Assembly: GCA_903825355.1 (NCBI GenBank)
Contig: CAIKAH010000024.1
Coordinates: forward strand, 1-44,121
Source: an uncultured bacterium
Lineage (GTDB): Bacteria > Babelota > Babeliae > Babelales > RVW-14
DNA length: 44,121 nucleotides
Direction: 5' to 3'
The translations under genes were made by a program, and so were the position numbers. The stretch's first letter is position 1. Each line of letters starts with the position of its first letter. Below, piece by piece: positions 17,328-27,479 of this stretch. The notes beneath the pieces are model-generated. The model had not been told where the DNA came from, did not search any database, and saw only the letters and a program-made list of their open reading frames with translations.

Positions 17328-19310
17328 ATGAAAAATCTAGAAAAAAAGGCATTTAAGCTGCAGGCCCCGTTTCCTCCTGGCGGCGACCAGCCAAGCGCTA
17401 TAGCTCAATTAAATACAGGACGTCCATGTAAATCAGTGCTCCTTGGGGTTACTGGGTCGGGCAAAACCTTTACGCTGGCAAATGTTATTGCACAGCAAAA
17501 CAAGCCTGTGCTGGTGCTCTCTCCAAATAAGACGCTGGCGGCGCAACTGTATGAAGAGTTCAGTCTGTTTTTTCCTGAAAATAAAGTGTGCTACTTTGTT
17601 AGCTACTACGATTATTATCAACCAGAATCGTACTTGCCGGCACAAGATATTTATATCCCCAAAGAAACTAAAATCAATAGTGAAATTGAACGCTTACGCG
17701 TAGAAGCAACTGCTTCAGTCATTAACCGCAATGATGTGATTGTAGTGGCATCGGTTTCAGCTATTTACTCACTTGGTAACCCCGAAGATTATCGTGCTTT
17801 AACCCTTGCGCTTTTTGTTGGGCAACAAATTACCCGCAAAGAGCTTATTGATCGGTTGGTGTTTATTCAGTACAAGCGCAATGATGTGGAAAGTACTTCG
17901 GCCACGTTTAAAGTGCAGGGTAATGCTATTATTATTAACCTGCCATACATGCGTGATAATTTGCGGATTGAGCTGTTTGGTGATCACATTGATATGATGG
18001 AGCTGGTGGATCGGCGTGAGCACAAGGTACTTGCAACGCTTGATAATACGCTTATTTTTCCGGCAAAGCATTTTGTAACTACGCAAGAAAAGCGTGACGC
18101 TGCTATTGGGCAGATTAAAGCGGACTTAGCACATGAGGCGCCACTCATTGAAAATCCTTTGTATCGTGAGCGCCTGCTAACGCGTATTAATCACGATATT
18201 GATATGATTCGTGAGACGGGCTATTGTACGGGGGTAGAAAATTACTCACGCTATTTTGATGGCAGGCAGCCAGGTGAAACGCCGCATGCATTGTTTGATT
18301 TCTTTGGCGACGATTATTTACTGATTATTGATGAATCACACATTACCATTCCGCAGCTCCGCGCTATGTACAATGGCGATCGAGCGCGTAAGGCTGCATT
18401 AGTGGAGTATGGCTTTCGGTTGCAGGCGTCCTACGACAATCGCCCCTTAAAGTTTGAAGAAATTGAACGACATTTTAATGATGTTATTTTTGTTTCAGCA
18501 ACACCAGGCGAATATGAAGTAAGTCATACCAATCAAATTGCAGAACAGATGGTGCGGCCAACGGGTATTGTTGATCCAGTAATTGAGGTGGTGTCACGAC
18601 AAGGGCAATTGGCTCATGTGATTGAACAGATCAAGGCAACCACTGAAAAAGGTTTTAGAACACTGGTAACGGTATTAACTAAAAAAGCTGCCGAAGAGTT
18701 GGCGCAGTACCTTGAAGATAAACAGATTAAAGTGTGCTACATGCACAGTGAAATTAAAACCCCTCAGCGAACTGAACTTTTGCATAAGCTGCGGCTTGGC
18801 GTATTTGATTGTTTAGTAGGCATTAACCTGCTGCGTGAAGGGCTTGATTTGCCTGAAGTGGCTCTTGTTGCCATTTTAGACGCCGATATTGAAGGCTTTT
18901 TGCGTGATACCCGTTCGCTCATTCAAACAATTGGGCGTGCTGCGCGTAATACAGAAAGCAAGGTTATTTTTTACGCTGATGAAATCACTAAATCAATGCA
19001 GCAAGCAATGGATGAAACAGAGCGTCGGCGCACACGTCAACTGGCGTATAACGCTGAGCATGGTATTACAGCAATGAGTGTACAGCGAGAAGTAAAGAAG
19101 AGCATCAATGGACTACAGGAAGCAATTGCCAAAGCTTCACGCGGGGCGAAAAAAGGGCTTTCTGTTAAAGCCCAAGCGCAAGATGATTTGCAACGCATGA
19201 TTCGTGATTGTGAAGAAGAAATGCAAGCAGCAGCTGAGGCGCTTGATTTTGAGAAAGCTATTGCCTTGCGCGATCGTATTTTGATTTTACAAAAATCAGT
19301 CAAAAAATAA
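17328..19310 (+). CDS. uvrB: Excinuclease ABC subunit B
   Basis: LLGVTGSGKTFTLANVIAQ, YYDYYQPESYLP beta-hairpin, DESHITIPQLRAMYNGDRARK, LLREGLDLPEVALVAILDADIEGFLR, C-terminal UVR motif. Confidence 0.98.
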   Translation: MKNLEKKAFKLQAPFPPGGDQPSAIAQLNTGRPCKSVLLGVTGSGKTFTLANVIAQQNKPVLVLSPNKTLAAQLYEEFSLFFPENKVCYFVSYYDYYQPESYLPAQDIYIPKETKINSEIERLRVEATASVINRNDVIVVASVSAIYSLGNPEDYRALTLALFVGQQITRKELIDRLVFIQYKRNDVESTSATFKVQGNAIIINLPYMRDNLRIELFGDHIDMMELVDRREHKVLATLDNTLIFPAKHFVTTQEKRDAAIGQIKADLAHEAPLIENPLYRERLLTRINHDIDMIRETGYCTGVENYSRYFDGRQPGETPHALFDFFGDDYLLIIDESHITIPQLRAMYNGDRARKAALVEYGFRLQASYDNRPLKFEEIERHFNDVIFVSATPGEYEVSHTNQIAEQMVRPTGIVDPVIEVVSRQGQLAHVIEQIKATTEKGFRTLVTVLTKKAAEELAQYLEDKQIKVCYMHSEIKTPQRTELLHKLRLGVFDCLVGINLLREGLDLPEVALVAILDADIEGFLRDTRSLIQTIGRAARNTESKVIFYADEITKSMQQAMDETERRRTRQLAYNAEHGITAMSVQREVKKSINGLQEAIAKASRGAKKGLSVKAQAQDDLQRMIRDCEEEMQAAAEALDFEKAIALRDRILILQKSVKK

Positions 19311-19346
19311 CTTTTCATACACAACAGCGATAAAAGGGGATGTGTA

Positions 19347-21845
19347 ATGGATGTGCATGGCTTTGCTAAGGCTTCGATAGAAAGAGTACTAGAGCAATTG
19401 ACGGTAGATCCAGTTCAAGGGCTACAAGCTGATGAGATTGCTTTGCGGCAAAAAATATATGGCAAAAATGTACTTAAGCAGTCTACCAATCCAGCGCTGT
19501 CAATATTTTACCGTCAACTGCAATCGCCATTTTTTTATTTGCTTGGCGGGGCAGCTTTTTTGTCGATAGTTCTTGGGCAAACCACTAATGCGGTATTAAT
19601 TACTCTCTTTGTTTTTATAAACGTGCTGTTCGGTTTTTATCAAGAATACCATGCTGAAAAAACTATTGCAGATCTGCGTACCATTATTGCTCCAAAAACC
19701 ACTGTGTGCCGTGATGGTTTAGCGCAGGAGGTGGTTACTGCTGAGCTGGTGCCTGGTGATATAGTTTATCTTGAGCCAGGGGATGTGCTTGCAGCAGATT
19801 GTAGAATTATTGAGGCTTTTGATTTGTTGATTGATGAGTCTGTGCTTACCGGAGAGTCTGTACCAAATAGAAAGATGGCTGCCCTCCCGTCTACAGAAGA
19901 AGGGCTGGGTTGTGGCTCTATTGTGTATGCAGGCACAACGGTGGTTACAGGCACAGGGGTTGCGGTAGTGATAGCAACAGGGAGCTATCGCTCACTGGGA
20001 AAGCTTGTTGAGGAAGCGACAAGTATTAAACGTGAAAGTTTATTTGCTCGTAACATCAGAACATTTACCCTTTTAATGATGGGCCTTATTTTGGTCACTA
20101 TGGTGGTGCTGGTGCTATTACATACCATGTTTCGCGCCAGCAGTATGGCGCTTAGTGAAATTCTTATTTTTGCTATAGCATTAGCCCTTAGTATTTTACC
20201 AGAAGGGCTCCCCATGGTAATGACTTTTTGTTTAGCACAAGGAGCAGCGCGGCTTGCTAAGCAGCGGGTTGTAGTAAAGCGTCTGTCGGCAATTGAAGAC
20301 TTAGGTAGCATTACAACTTTATGTTCAGATAAAACAGGGACCTTGACTGAAAATAGTTTATCTGTAGCAGCTATATATGGTCCTGAGCAAGAGGTCATGG
20401 TTGCCGCTATGCAGGTGAATCAACAGCTGCTTGTTGATCGAAAAGATGCTGCTCGTTCATTTGATGATGCGCTAATCAAAAAATTTCAAGGGCAAATGCC
20501 TCCTGGTGATCGTTTGTTATATTTGCCTTTTGATCATCAGCATTACTGCTCTCATGCATTAGTTGCCTATCCTGATGAAACAGTAGCATACATTCGCGGG
20601 GTAGTAGGAAAAATAGCTCAGCGGTGCCAGCCGTTTGATGCTGCATCAATAGAAGAATGGATACATGAGCAAGGCAGGCTTGGTCGTCGCACTATTGCAG
20701 TTGCTTCTAAGATAGTTTCTTCTTCGCTTACCGTTGATCTGCTTGTTGCCGAGCAAGCATTTACCTTCATTGGCGCTATTTCATTTGAAGATCCTATTAA
20801 AGAATCAGTCGTTGATGCAATTGCTAAGGCACAAACGCTAGGATTATCGATTAAGCTTGTTACTGGTGATTCCGTAGATGTTGCTGGTGCTGTGGCGTAT
20901 AAGATTGGTTTAATTACAGACTCTGCAGATGTGGTCTCTGAAGATAGGCTGCGTAGTATATCTGATGATAAAAAATTAGCAGAAATTCAGCATAGCAGTG
21001 TTTTTGCTGATATGTCGCCCCATCATAAATATGAATTGGTGCAAGCATTGGAGGCGGTTGAGCAAGTAGGCTTTTTGGGAGAAGGGATTAATGATGCTCC
21101 GGCCTTAAAAATGGCGCATGTTGCTTTGGCGGTTGATAATGCTACAGATATTGCTAAAGATGCTGCTGATTTTATTTTGCTTGATAGGAGCTTGTCGGTC
21201 ATAGTCGATGGGATTGCTGAAGGACGCAGGATTGTTGCTAACACCATCAAATATATTCAGCTGATGCTTATCTGTAACACTTCTAATTTTTATTCTCTTG
21301 CAATTGCTTCACTGATGATTGATTTCTTGCCAATGACCCCGCTGCAAATTTTATTAGTAAATGTGCTTTCTGATTTTCCATTAATTGCTATTGCTACAGA
21401 CCATGTTGTTATTGAAGATATTGCAAAACCACAGCAGTATAATTTTTCTCAATTAATTACTAAAGCATTGGTCTTTGGGATTATTGGGAGCATCTTTGAT
21501 TTTGTTTTTTTTGGTGTTTTTTATAATCAGCCAAAAGTACTCCAAACGCTCTGGTTTATGTTTTGTATTTGTTCTGAGCTCGTGATGTTTTATGTAATCC
21601 GCACAGAGCGGTTTTTCTTGTTTGGTCACCGCCCGCCGCTCCTCCTCTTGTTGTTGAGTGCTACGTCATGTTTTATTACGCTGACTTTGCCACTTACTTC
21701 CATAGGCCAGTCATTTTTTGGGTTTATCAGGCCAACAGCCAATCAGTACCTCTTTTTTGCTGCTTTACTTGTTTTGTGGCCCTTGGCTATGGAGCTGGTA
21801 AAGATAGGCTATCGCCGAGGAAGGGTATGGCTAGCTGAAAAATAG
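19347..21845 (+). CDS. P-type cation-transporting ATPase (Mg/Ca-type)
   Basis: CSDKTGTLTEN, VLTGESVP, GEGINDAPALK, multiple TM segments. Confidence 0.95.
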   Translation: MDVHGFAKASIERVLEQLTVDPVQGLQADEIALRQKIYGKNVLKQSTNPALSIFYRQLQSPFFYLLGGAAFLSIVLGQTTNAVLITLFVFINVLFGFYQEYHAEKTIADLRTIIAPKTTVCRDGLAQEVVTAELVPGDIVYLEPGDVLAADCRIIEAFDLLIDESVLTGESVPNRKMAALPSTEEGLGCGSIVYAGTTVVTGTGVAVVIATGSYRSLGKLVEEATSIKRESLFARNIRTFTLLMMGLILVTMVVLVLLHTMFRASSMALSEILIFAIALALSILPEGLPMVMTFCLAQGAARLAKQRVVVKRLSAIEDLGSITTLCSDKTGTLTENSLSVAAIYGPEQEVMVAAMQVNQQLLVDRKDAARSFDDALIKKFQGQMPPGDRLLYLPFDHQHYCSHALVAYPDETVAYIRGVVGKIAQRCQPFDAASIEEWIHEQGRLGRRTIAVASKIVSSSLTVDLLVAEQAFTFIGAISFEDPIKESVVDAIAKAQTLGLSIKLVTGDSVDVAGAVAYKIGLITDSADVVSEDRLRSISDDKKLAEIQHSSVFADMSPHHKYELVQALEAVEQVGFLGEGINDAPALKMAHVALAVDNATDIAKDAADFILLDRSLSVIVDGIAEGRRIVANTIKYIQLMLICNTSNFYSLAIASLMIDFLPMTPLQILLVNVLSDFPLIAIATDHVVIEDIAKPQQYNFSQLITKALVFGIIGSIFDFVFFGVFYNQPKVLQTLWFMFCICSELVMFYVIRTERFFLFGHRPPLLLLLLSATSCFITLTLPLTSIGQSFFGFIRPTANQYLFFAALLVLWPLAMELVKIGYRRGRVWLAEK

Positions 21846-21941
21846 GTTTAGATTGCGTAATTTTCTATTTTGCGTATTATTGCGACTGACAAAAGCGTTC
21901 ACATTATTGACTAATAATTATTTTTGACTATCTGGAAAATT

Positions 21942-22517
21942 ATGGCGACATTACGAAAAACTGTAGCACCGCAACAAGAGGCTCCAGATAATATCCGCAG
22001 TATGGTTGCGCCAGCGGCTACCGATGAAGAATTTAGGGCATTTATGTATCTATGCAATGCCTATAGTCTCGATCCCCTTAAAAAAGAAATTTATTTTATC
22101 AAATACGCTGGCAAATCAACGATTATAACCAGTCGCGATGGGTATCTGAAAATAGCCAATCTCCACGAGCAGTTTGATGGGCTAGAAAGCGATGTGGTTT
22201 ATCAGGGTGATGTTCTTACCAAGCGCGATGATGGAAGTTTGCACATTGCTTATGGTCAAGAGCACTTAGCTTTTGACAAAACAAAGCTTAGCGGGGCATT
22301 TTGTAGTGTATTTCGTAAAGATCGCAGCAAGGCTACTACTGTTTTTGTCAGTATTAAAGAGTATTACAAACGTGAAGCCCCTATCTGGCAGCAGTATACC
22401 AATGCTATGATTCTTAAGGTTGCTGAAGCAATGGCGCTTAAGAGAGCGTTTGCGATTAGCGGTTTGGTAACCAAAGAAGAAATTGAAGATAAAGATCAAC
22501 TAGAAGATGTGGCCTAA
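21942..22517 (+). CDS. RecT/Bet family phage-type single-strand annealing protein
   Basis: FRAFMYLCNAYSLDPLKKEIYFIKYAGKSTIITSRDGYLKIA ... AICS-like FCSVFRKDR ... MILKVAEAMALKRAFAISGLVTKEEI. Confidence 0.9.
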   Translation: MATLRKTVAPQQEAPDNIRSMVAPAATDEEFRAFMYLCNAYSLDPLKKEIYFIKYAGKSTIITSRDGYLKIANLHEQFDGLESDVVYQGDVLTKRDDGSLHIAYGQEHLAFDKTKLSGAFCSVFRKDRSKATTVFVSIKEYYKREAPIWQQYTNAMILKVAEAMALKRAFAISGLVTKEEIEDKDQLEDVA

Positions 22518-22607
22518 GGTCGAGGTACTGCTCAGATTGACCTTTATCAAGATCTACGGCAGACTTTGATATCTACACTGATTCTTAAACCGCTGTGAGA
22601 AAAATAT

Positions 22608-24950
22608 ATGAAGCTATCGCTTGCCTGGATATTTGATCATTTAGACGCTGATTGGCGTCGACAAGACGTTGATTACATCTATCGCCAATTCAATCGTATT
22701 ACCGCTGAAATGGAAGGGCTGCATTATGTTAAGCATGATCTTACGCAGTTCTTTTTTGGGATGATTGAGTCAATATCTGGCAATCAAGCAACAGTACATA
22801 TTCCTGAATTAAAGCAGACCATTACTATGCCAGCACGCGCGCTTGCTATGCCTGGTGCGTTGTTGCTTAAAAAAAGTGATAGTACTATTACCTGGGCAAC
22901 TTTTGCCGATTTTGCTAATGATAAAGAAGGCGCTTTGCCTGCATTTGATGTTTCTCCTGCCCTGTTGAACGGAGCCTGGCGTGAGCATTGGCAGGCAACA
23001 GATGTGCTTATTGAAGTTGACAATAAGTCAATTACCCACCGCCCAGACATGTGGGGACACCGTGGTTTTGCCCGCGAATTTAGTGCTTTTCTTAATATTC
23101 CACTTAAGCCAGTAACTGATTTTTTGACTACATTACCGGTGAATATTTCCCCCCAAGCAAGTACTAAAACAGCAACAATGCCCATTGGTATTGCTAATCA
23201 AGCACCGCAGGTATGTACGCGATTTACCGCTTTGTTTTTAGACCAGGTAGAAAATAAGCCATGTAATTTATTAATTGCCAGTCGACTATTAAACATTGGG
23301 GCTCGTCCTATTGATGGTATTGTTGATGTGACTAATTATCTTATGAATGATTGGGGGCAGCCTGTTCATGCCTATGATGCAGATAGTATTGCTGATGGCC
23401 AGTTGATTGTACGTATGGCGCGCGAAGGGGAGTCTATAAGTCTTCTCGGCGGTTTTGATGTAACCCTGACAGCAAATGATACTGTTGTTGCTGATACAGC
23501 TAAAGCATTGTGTCTTGCAGGTGTAAAGGGTGGCGCCAATAGTGGTGTCTCAGCAGGAACCAAGCAGGTGTTACTTGAAGCAGCAACATGGGATGCTGGT
23601 ACCATACGTCGCACCGCACAGCGCCATAAAATGCGTACTGACTCATCAGCTCGTATTGAAAAAACGCTTGACCCTGAGCAAACAACACAAGCCTGTCAGC
23701 GGTTTATTTCATTGCTCAATCAGGCAGGGATTGTGCATAAAACAGCTCCTGTTATTACATTGATTGGTGCTGTTGTTCCGCCACAAATGATAACTATTGA
23801 GCACCAATTTTTAGAAGATCGCATAGGTATGGCTATAGATGTTGCGGTAGTTACAAGCCTGCTAAAAGCGCTTGAATTTGGCGTACAGGTTGATGGAAAT
23901 AGTTACCTCATTACGGTTCCTTCCTTTCGTGCAAGTAAAGATATAAAAATTAAAGAAGATATTTTAGAAGAAGTCGCTCGTAGTTTTGGGTTTGATAATA
24001 TTGCCTTGACACTGCCGCCTATTACGCGTACTCCTTTTTCACTGCAAGCAACAAACCGTATATCACGCATTAAGCACTATTTTGCCAGTGGCTCAGGACA
24101 TCTATTTGAACAGCAAAATTATGCGCTGGCAGATGAGCAATTTCTTGCTCAAATTGGCTATGTGCCACTTAATCCCGTGAAGTTGCTTAATCCTGTTTCT
24201 GAGCATTATAGTATTATGATTAGCTCGCTTATTCCTGGATTGCTTAAAAATATTACTGAAAATCATGTTCATCGCGATAGGCTAGCATTTTTTGAATGTG
24301 GTCGCATTTGGTCAAAACCTGGCGAAGTTATCGTTGAAAAGCGCTCGGTGGCTGGCGTATATTTTAAAAAGCGCCAAGAAGTAGATTTTTATACCTGTAA
24401 ACAAGATATTAATAATTTATTTGCTGATCTTGGACTTGCAGCGGCATCTTTATCTTGGCATAAAAAGCATGAAGCACTTGCTCCTTGGTATCACCCGTAT
24501 CAAACAGCGCAGATAGAATATGCAGGAAAAGTTATTGGTGTTCTTGGCAAAATTAACCCTGCTTTTGTGCCACGGTTAGCGATTGATGCTGAGTGTGATG
24601 CTGTATTGTTTGAGCTAGATGGCGATTTTCTTCGAAGCGAGCCACCAGTAGCAATGAAATATATAACCTTGTCTAAGTTTCAAGATACCTTTGTGGATGT
24701 TAGCTTGCTAGTCCCTCGCCAGCTTCCAGCAGCACAAGTTGTTGCAGCAATCCGTAGTACAAGTGCGCTCATTAGTAACGTTGAGCAAATTGATAGTTTT
24801 GAAAATAAAGCATGGCAAGATGTACGGGCATTAACGTACCGGCTCTGGTTGACTAATCATGACCGAACACTTGAGAAACATGAGATTGATCAATTGTGGA
24901 AACTAGTTACTGAGTCTATTAAAGAATTAGGCGTTCAGGTGCGTGCATAA
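22608..24950 (+). CDS. pheT: Phenylalanyl-tRNA synthetase beta subunit
   Basis: ITHRPDMWGHRGFAREFSAFL, IDGIVDVTNYLMNDWGQPVHAYDAD, EVARSFGFDNIA, C-terminal anticodon-binding-like fold (TYRLWLTNHDRTLEKHEI). Confidence 0.95.
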   Translation: MKLSLAWIFDHLDADWRRQDVDYIYRQFNRITAEMEGLHYVKHDLTQFFFGMIESISGNQATVHIPELKQTITMPARALAMPGALLLKKSDSTITWATFADFANDKEGALPAFDVSPALLNGAWREHWQATDVLIEVDNKSITHRPDMWGHRGFAREFSAFLNIPLKPVTDFLTTLPVNISPQASTKTATMPIGIANQAPQVCTRFTALFLDQVENKPCNLLIASRLLNIGARPIDGIVDVTNYLMNDWGQPVHAYDADSIADGQLIVRMAREGESISLLGGFDVTLTANDTVVADTAKALCLAGVKGGANSGVSAGTKQVLLEAATWDAGTIRRTAQRHKMRTDSSARIEKTLDPEQTTQACQRFISLLNQAGIVHKTAPVITLIGAVVPPQMITIEHQFLEDRIGMAIDVAVVTSLLKALEFGVQVDGNSYLITVPSFRASKDIKIKEDILEEVARSFGFDNIALTLPPITRTPFSLQATNRISRIKHYFASGSGHLFEQQNYALADEQFLAQIGYVPLNPVKLLNPVSEHYSIMISSLIPGLLKNITENHVHRDRLAFFECGRIWSKPGEVIVEKRSVAGVYFKKRQEVDFYTCKQDINNLFADLGLAAASLSWHKKHEALAPWYHPYQTAQIEYAGKVIGVLGKINPAFVPRLAIDAECDAVLFELDGDFLRSEPPVAMKYITLSKFQDTFVDVSLLVPRQLPAAQVVAAIRSTSALISNVEQIDSFENKAWQDVRALTYRLWLTNHDRTLEKHEIDQLWKLVTESIKELGVQVRA

Positions 24951-24953
24951 CTT

Positions 24954-25427
24954 ATGAATACACTGTTAATTTTTTTAAGCATCCTGTTAGTTGATCGCTT
25001 TTCTAAGGCATGGGCATTTAAAATGCTTGCTCACGCATCGCTTACTCCGTTCTATGGATGCAATATTGTTCTTACCTGGAATACAGGAATTAGTTGGAGT
25101 TTATTTGCAAGCGATAGTATTGCGGTAAATTATATTTTAACTTCAATTATTGCATTAACCATCGCTCTTTTTATGTGGTACACCGTACGGCGAGCCTTGC
25201 AGTTTCAGTCAATTATTTTTGAAACTGTTGCTCTTGCTGGTGCCCTTTCTAATTTGATTGATCGCCTTTTCTACGGAGCAGTGATTGATTTTATTCAACT
25301 TTATGCGGGTAATTATTCCTTTCCGGTATTTAACATTGCCGATGTAGCTATTTTTATAGGCGCATGTGGCATGATGGTGCGCACGTGGCACCATGAGCAG
25401 CGAGGTTGTTTTAAATCTGATGATTAA
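24954..25427 (+). CDS. lspA: Lipoprotein signal peptidase (signal peptidase II)
   Basis: VDRFSKAWA, NTGISWSL, GALSNLIDRLFYGAVIDFI, FPVFNIADVAI. Confidence 0.9.
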   Translation: MNTLLIFLSILLVDRFSKAWAFKMLAHASLTPFYGCNIVLTWNTGISWSLFASDSIAVNYILTSIIALTIALFMWYTVRRALQFQSIIFETVALAGALSNLIDRLFYGAVIDFIQLYAGNYSFPVFNIADVAIFIGACGMMVRTWHHEQRGCFKSDD

Positions 25428-26103
25428 GGTCTCTGAAGCATTAGTAGCATTGATAAGAGCGCTTCAAGCAATTGTGTTTCCTCATCAATGTCGAGCATGT
25501 CTCTCGATTATTGATGTTTCGAGTGTATTTTGTTCGCCCTGTTTGGCGCAAATACAACCTATTGTGTCAGTACTCCTGCCGCTCACAAAAACCAAAACAC
25601 TTAAAGTGATTGCGCTTGCTTCGTATAACGGAGTTATTCGCGAATTGGTTCTCAAAAAATTTAAAGGAGATCGATTAGCTAGTCGTCAATTAGCCCAATT
25701 GTTGCTGCAGATGAGCCCGCTTGCTGCGCAGCCCGTGGATGTTGTAGTGCCAGTGCCTTTGCATTGGACCCGCTATGCATGGCGTGGCTTTAATCAGGCT
25801 GTGGAGATGGGGCGTGTTATCGCTGGTGCAAAGAAAGCGGTATTGCAATCTTGTATTATGCGGCATAAAAAAACGATTTTTCAATCACGTTTATCTGCCC
25901 AAGAGCGCCAGGAGAACGTGCGAGGTATTTTTTCGCTTCACCCTTGGTATCGTGCAGTAGGAATGGATAGCTTACGGGGGAAGCATGTAGTCATTGTGGA
26001 TGATTTATGCACTACTGGTGCTACTTTAACACAAGTGGCACGCATGCTTACGCCTTACCAACCAGCGTCACTTACCGCGGTGGTGGCGGCTAGAACGTTG
26101 TAG
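25393..26103 (+). CDS. ComF family phosphoribosyltransferase-like protein
   Basis: FPHQCRACL...FCSPCLAQI zinc motif, VVPVPLHWTRYAWRGFNQA, VVIVDDLCTTGATL PRPP motif; overlaps lspA by 35 nt. Confidence 0.93.
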   Translation: MSSEVVLNLMIKVSEALVALIRALQAIVFPHQCRACLSIIDVSSVFCSPCLAQIQPIVSVLLPLTKTKTLKVIALASYNGVIRELVLKKFKGDRLASRQLAQLLLQMSPLAAQPVDVVVPVPLHWTRYAWRGFNQAVEMGRVIAGAKKAVLQSCIMRHKKTIFQSRLSAQERQENVRGIFSLHPWYRAVGMDSLRGKHVVIVDDLCTTGATLTQVARMLTPYQPASLTAVVAARTL

Positions 26104-26658
26104 CGGACCGTTGATTTCAGTCTTAATTCCCTTGTTGCAGGTAATAGTTCCTGTTTGCGTATTGATAGTTGCTTGCGGGGCAATAGTACGCATGTTTGCA
26201 GTAGCCAGTTCAAACATTCCTGGTATTTCCAAGGATTGCGTGGAAAAAGTGTAGTTGCATGTAGTGGCTGTAAAAGTCATATCGTCCATATGGCCGGTAA
26301 TACTTTGTGAGCAAGCAATTGTTTTCTGTTCGCGATTGATATGCGCCAGGGCGACTTTTAATGTAGCCGTTGTGGTATGATCTTTAGTAATAATCACTGT
26401 TGCTTGATGACAAATCATATCATGCGTTGCTGAGTGCCCATGATTCTGGGGGATTTCTACACGCTTAGCATAGAGCGTAAAAGCACATTTGGTTTTTTCA
26501 TCTACCTCATGTACTTCTAATTCTTCAGCCTGAGCCAAGGGGGTTTGTGTATCGAGAGTGACTTCAGTTGTTTGGCCGTGAAAGTGAAAAAAGAGAAACA
26601 GAGCCCCAACAAAGAAGCTGAGTAGTATAATAAAAAATAATAATTTTAAATTTCGCAT
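26068..26658 (-). CDS. LptC-like LPS export periplasmic/anchored protein
   Basis: N-terminal TM, LptC/OstA-like beta-rich region; overlaps kdsC-like gene; 36-nt convergent overlap with comF-like gene. Confidence 0.6.
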   Translation of the reverse strand: MRNLKLLFFIILLSFFVGALFLFFHFHGQTTEVTLDTQTPLAQAEELEVHEVDEKTKCAFTLYAKRVEIPQNHGHSATHDMICHQATVIITKDHTTTATLKVALAHINREQKTIACSQSITGHMDDMTFTATTCNYTFSTQSLEIPGMFELATANMRTIAPQATINTQTGTITCNKGIKTEINGPLQRSSRHHRGK

Positions 26659-27269
26659 GTTCCGAGGGCTTTAGTAATCAGGGCTTGCGAAAAATGTTGG
26701 TTATTAATGTATAATAAAAGATCAAGCATAAGCCGGGCAGCTTGGTGGCCACCAGTACGAGGCAATACTATATCAGCATACGCTTGGTAATAAAAAGGAG
26801 CATCTGCGGGGCAAGCAAAGAGGGCTAATCCTTCTTGCTTTACTACTGCATCATAGTAATCGTCTCCTACAATTAACGTTTGTACCGGCGTAAAACTCCG
26901 TTTCTGTTGGAGGCGACGAATCGCAGTGGGCTTAGTGTGAATGCCGGCAAGACACAGTTCTGGAGGAATGCCTAGTTTACTGCCTCGGAGCAGCGTGGTG
27001 GGGTTATCTTTGCCGCTCATGAGAACGAGTGTAAAACCCGCTGCCATGGCAGGTCGAAAGGCATATCCGTCTTGTACTGAAAATGTTCTGCCTCCTTCGC
27101 CATCAAGATTAACTTGAATTTTCGCGTCGGTGAGGGTGCCGTCGACATCAAAAATAATAAGTTTGATTTCTTTGAGTTGGTTAATGAGTGCGGTATTTGC
27201 TAGCGCGCTTTTGAACCACTGAATATCTGTGTGAAAGCTACTGCTTTTGTCTAAGCTGTTACTATCCAT
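26646..27269 (-). CDS. kdsC: KdsC-like HAD phosphatase (3-deoxy-D-manno-octulosonate 8-phosphate phosphatase family)
   Basis: IKLIIFDVDGTLTDAKIQ, VLMSGKDNPTTLLRGSKLGI, IVGDDYYDAVVKQEG. Confidence 0.85.
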   Translation of the reverse strand: MDSNSLDKSSSFHTDIQWFKSALANTALINQLKEIKLIIFDVDGTLTDAKIQVNLDGEGGRTFSVQDGYAFRPAMAAGFTLVLMSGKDNPTTLLRGSKLGIPPELCLAGIHTKPTAIRRLQQKRSFTPVQTLIVGDDYYDAVVKQEGLALFACPADAPFYYQAYADIVLPRTGGHQAARLMLDLLLYINNQHFSQALITKALGTCEI

Positions 27270-27292
27270 TTGAATCTCAAAATTTTTGAGCC

Positions 27293-27415
27293 CCCGCTCC
27301 TCCTGAGCTTGTCGAAGGACGCGTCCTTAGGACGTAGAAGAGCGGAAAGTAAGCCGTTTTGTGTCGCTTTTAAACCCCTATCGGGGCGTGGTTCGACAGG
27401 CTCACCATGAGCGAC
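27293..27415. repeat. Paired inverted REP-like elements (REPIN-like), copies C and D
   Basis: cccgctcctcctgagcttgtcgaaggac...tagaagagcgg then gtcgctttt...cccctatcgggg...ttcgacaggctcaccatgagcgac. Confidence 0.75.
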
Positions 27416-27479
27416 GATAAAGTCCTAACTAAGTACAAGCAATCGTAAAGTAGCATAAAGTGGTGATGCTGAAAACGCC

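Noticed and set aside
17433-18086. Antisense and alternative-frame ORFs inside uvrB
   Set aside because: uvrB is unambiguous over this region; shadows of a long CDS.
22784-23688. Minus-strand ORFs of 60-133 aa inside pheT
   Set aside because: Antisense shadows of a clear pheT coding frame.
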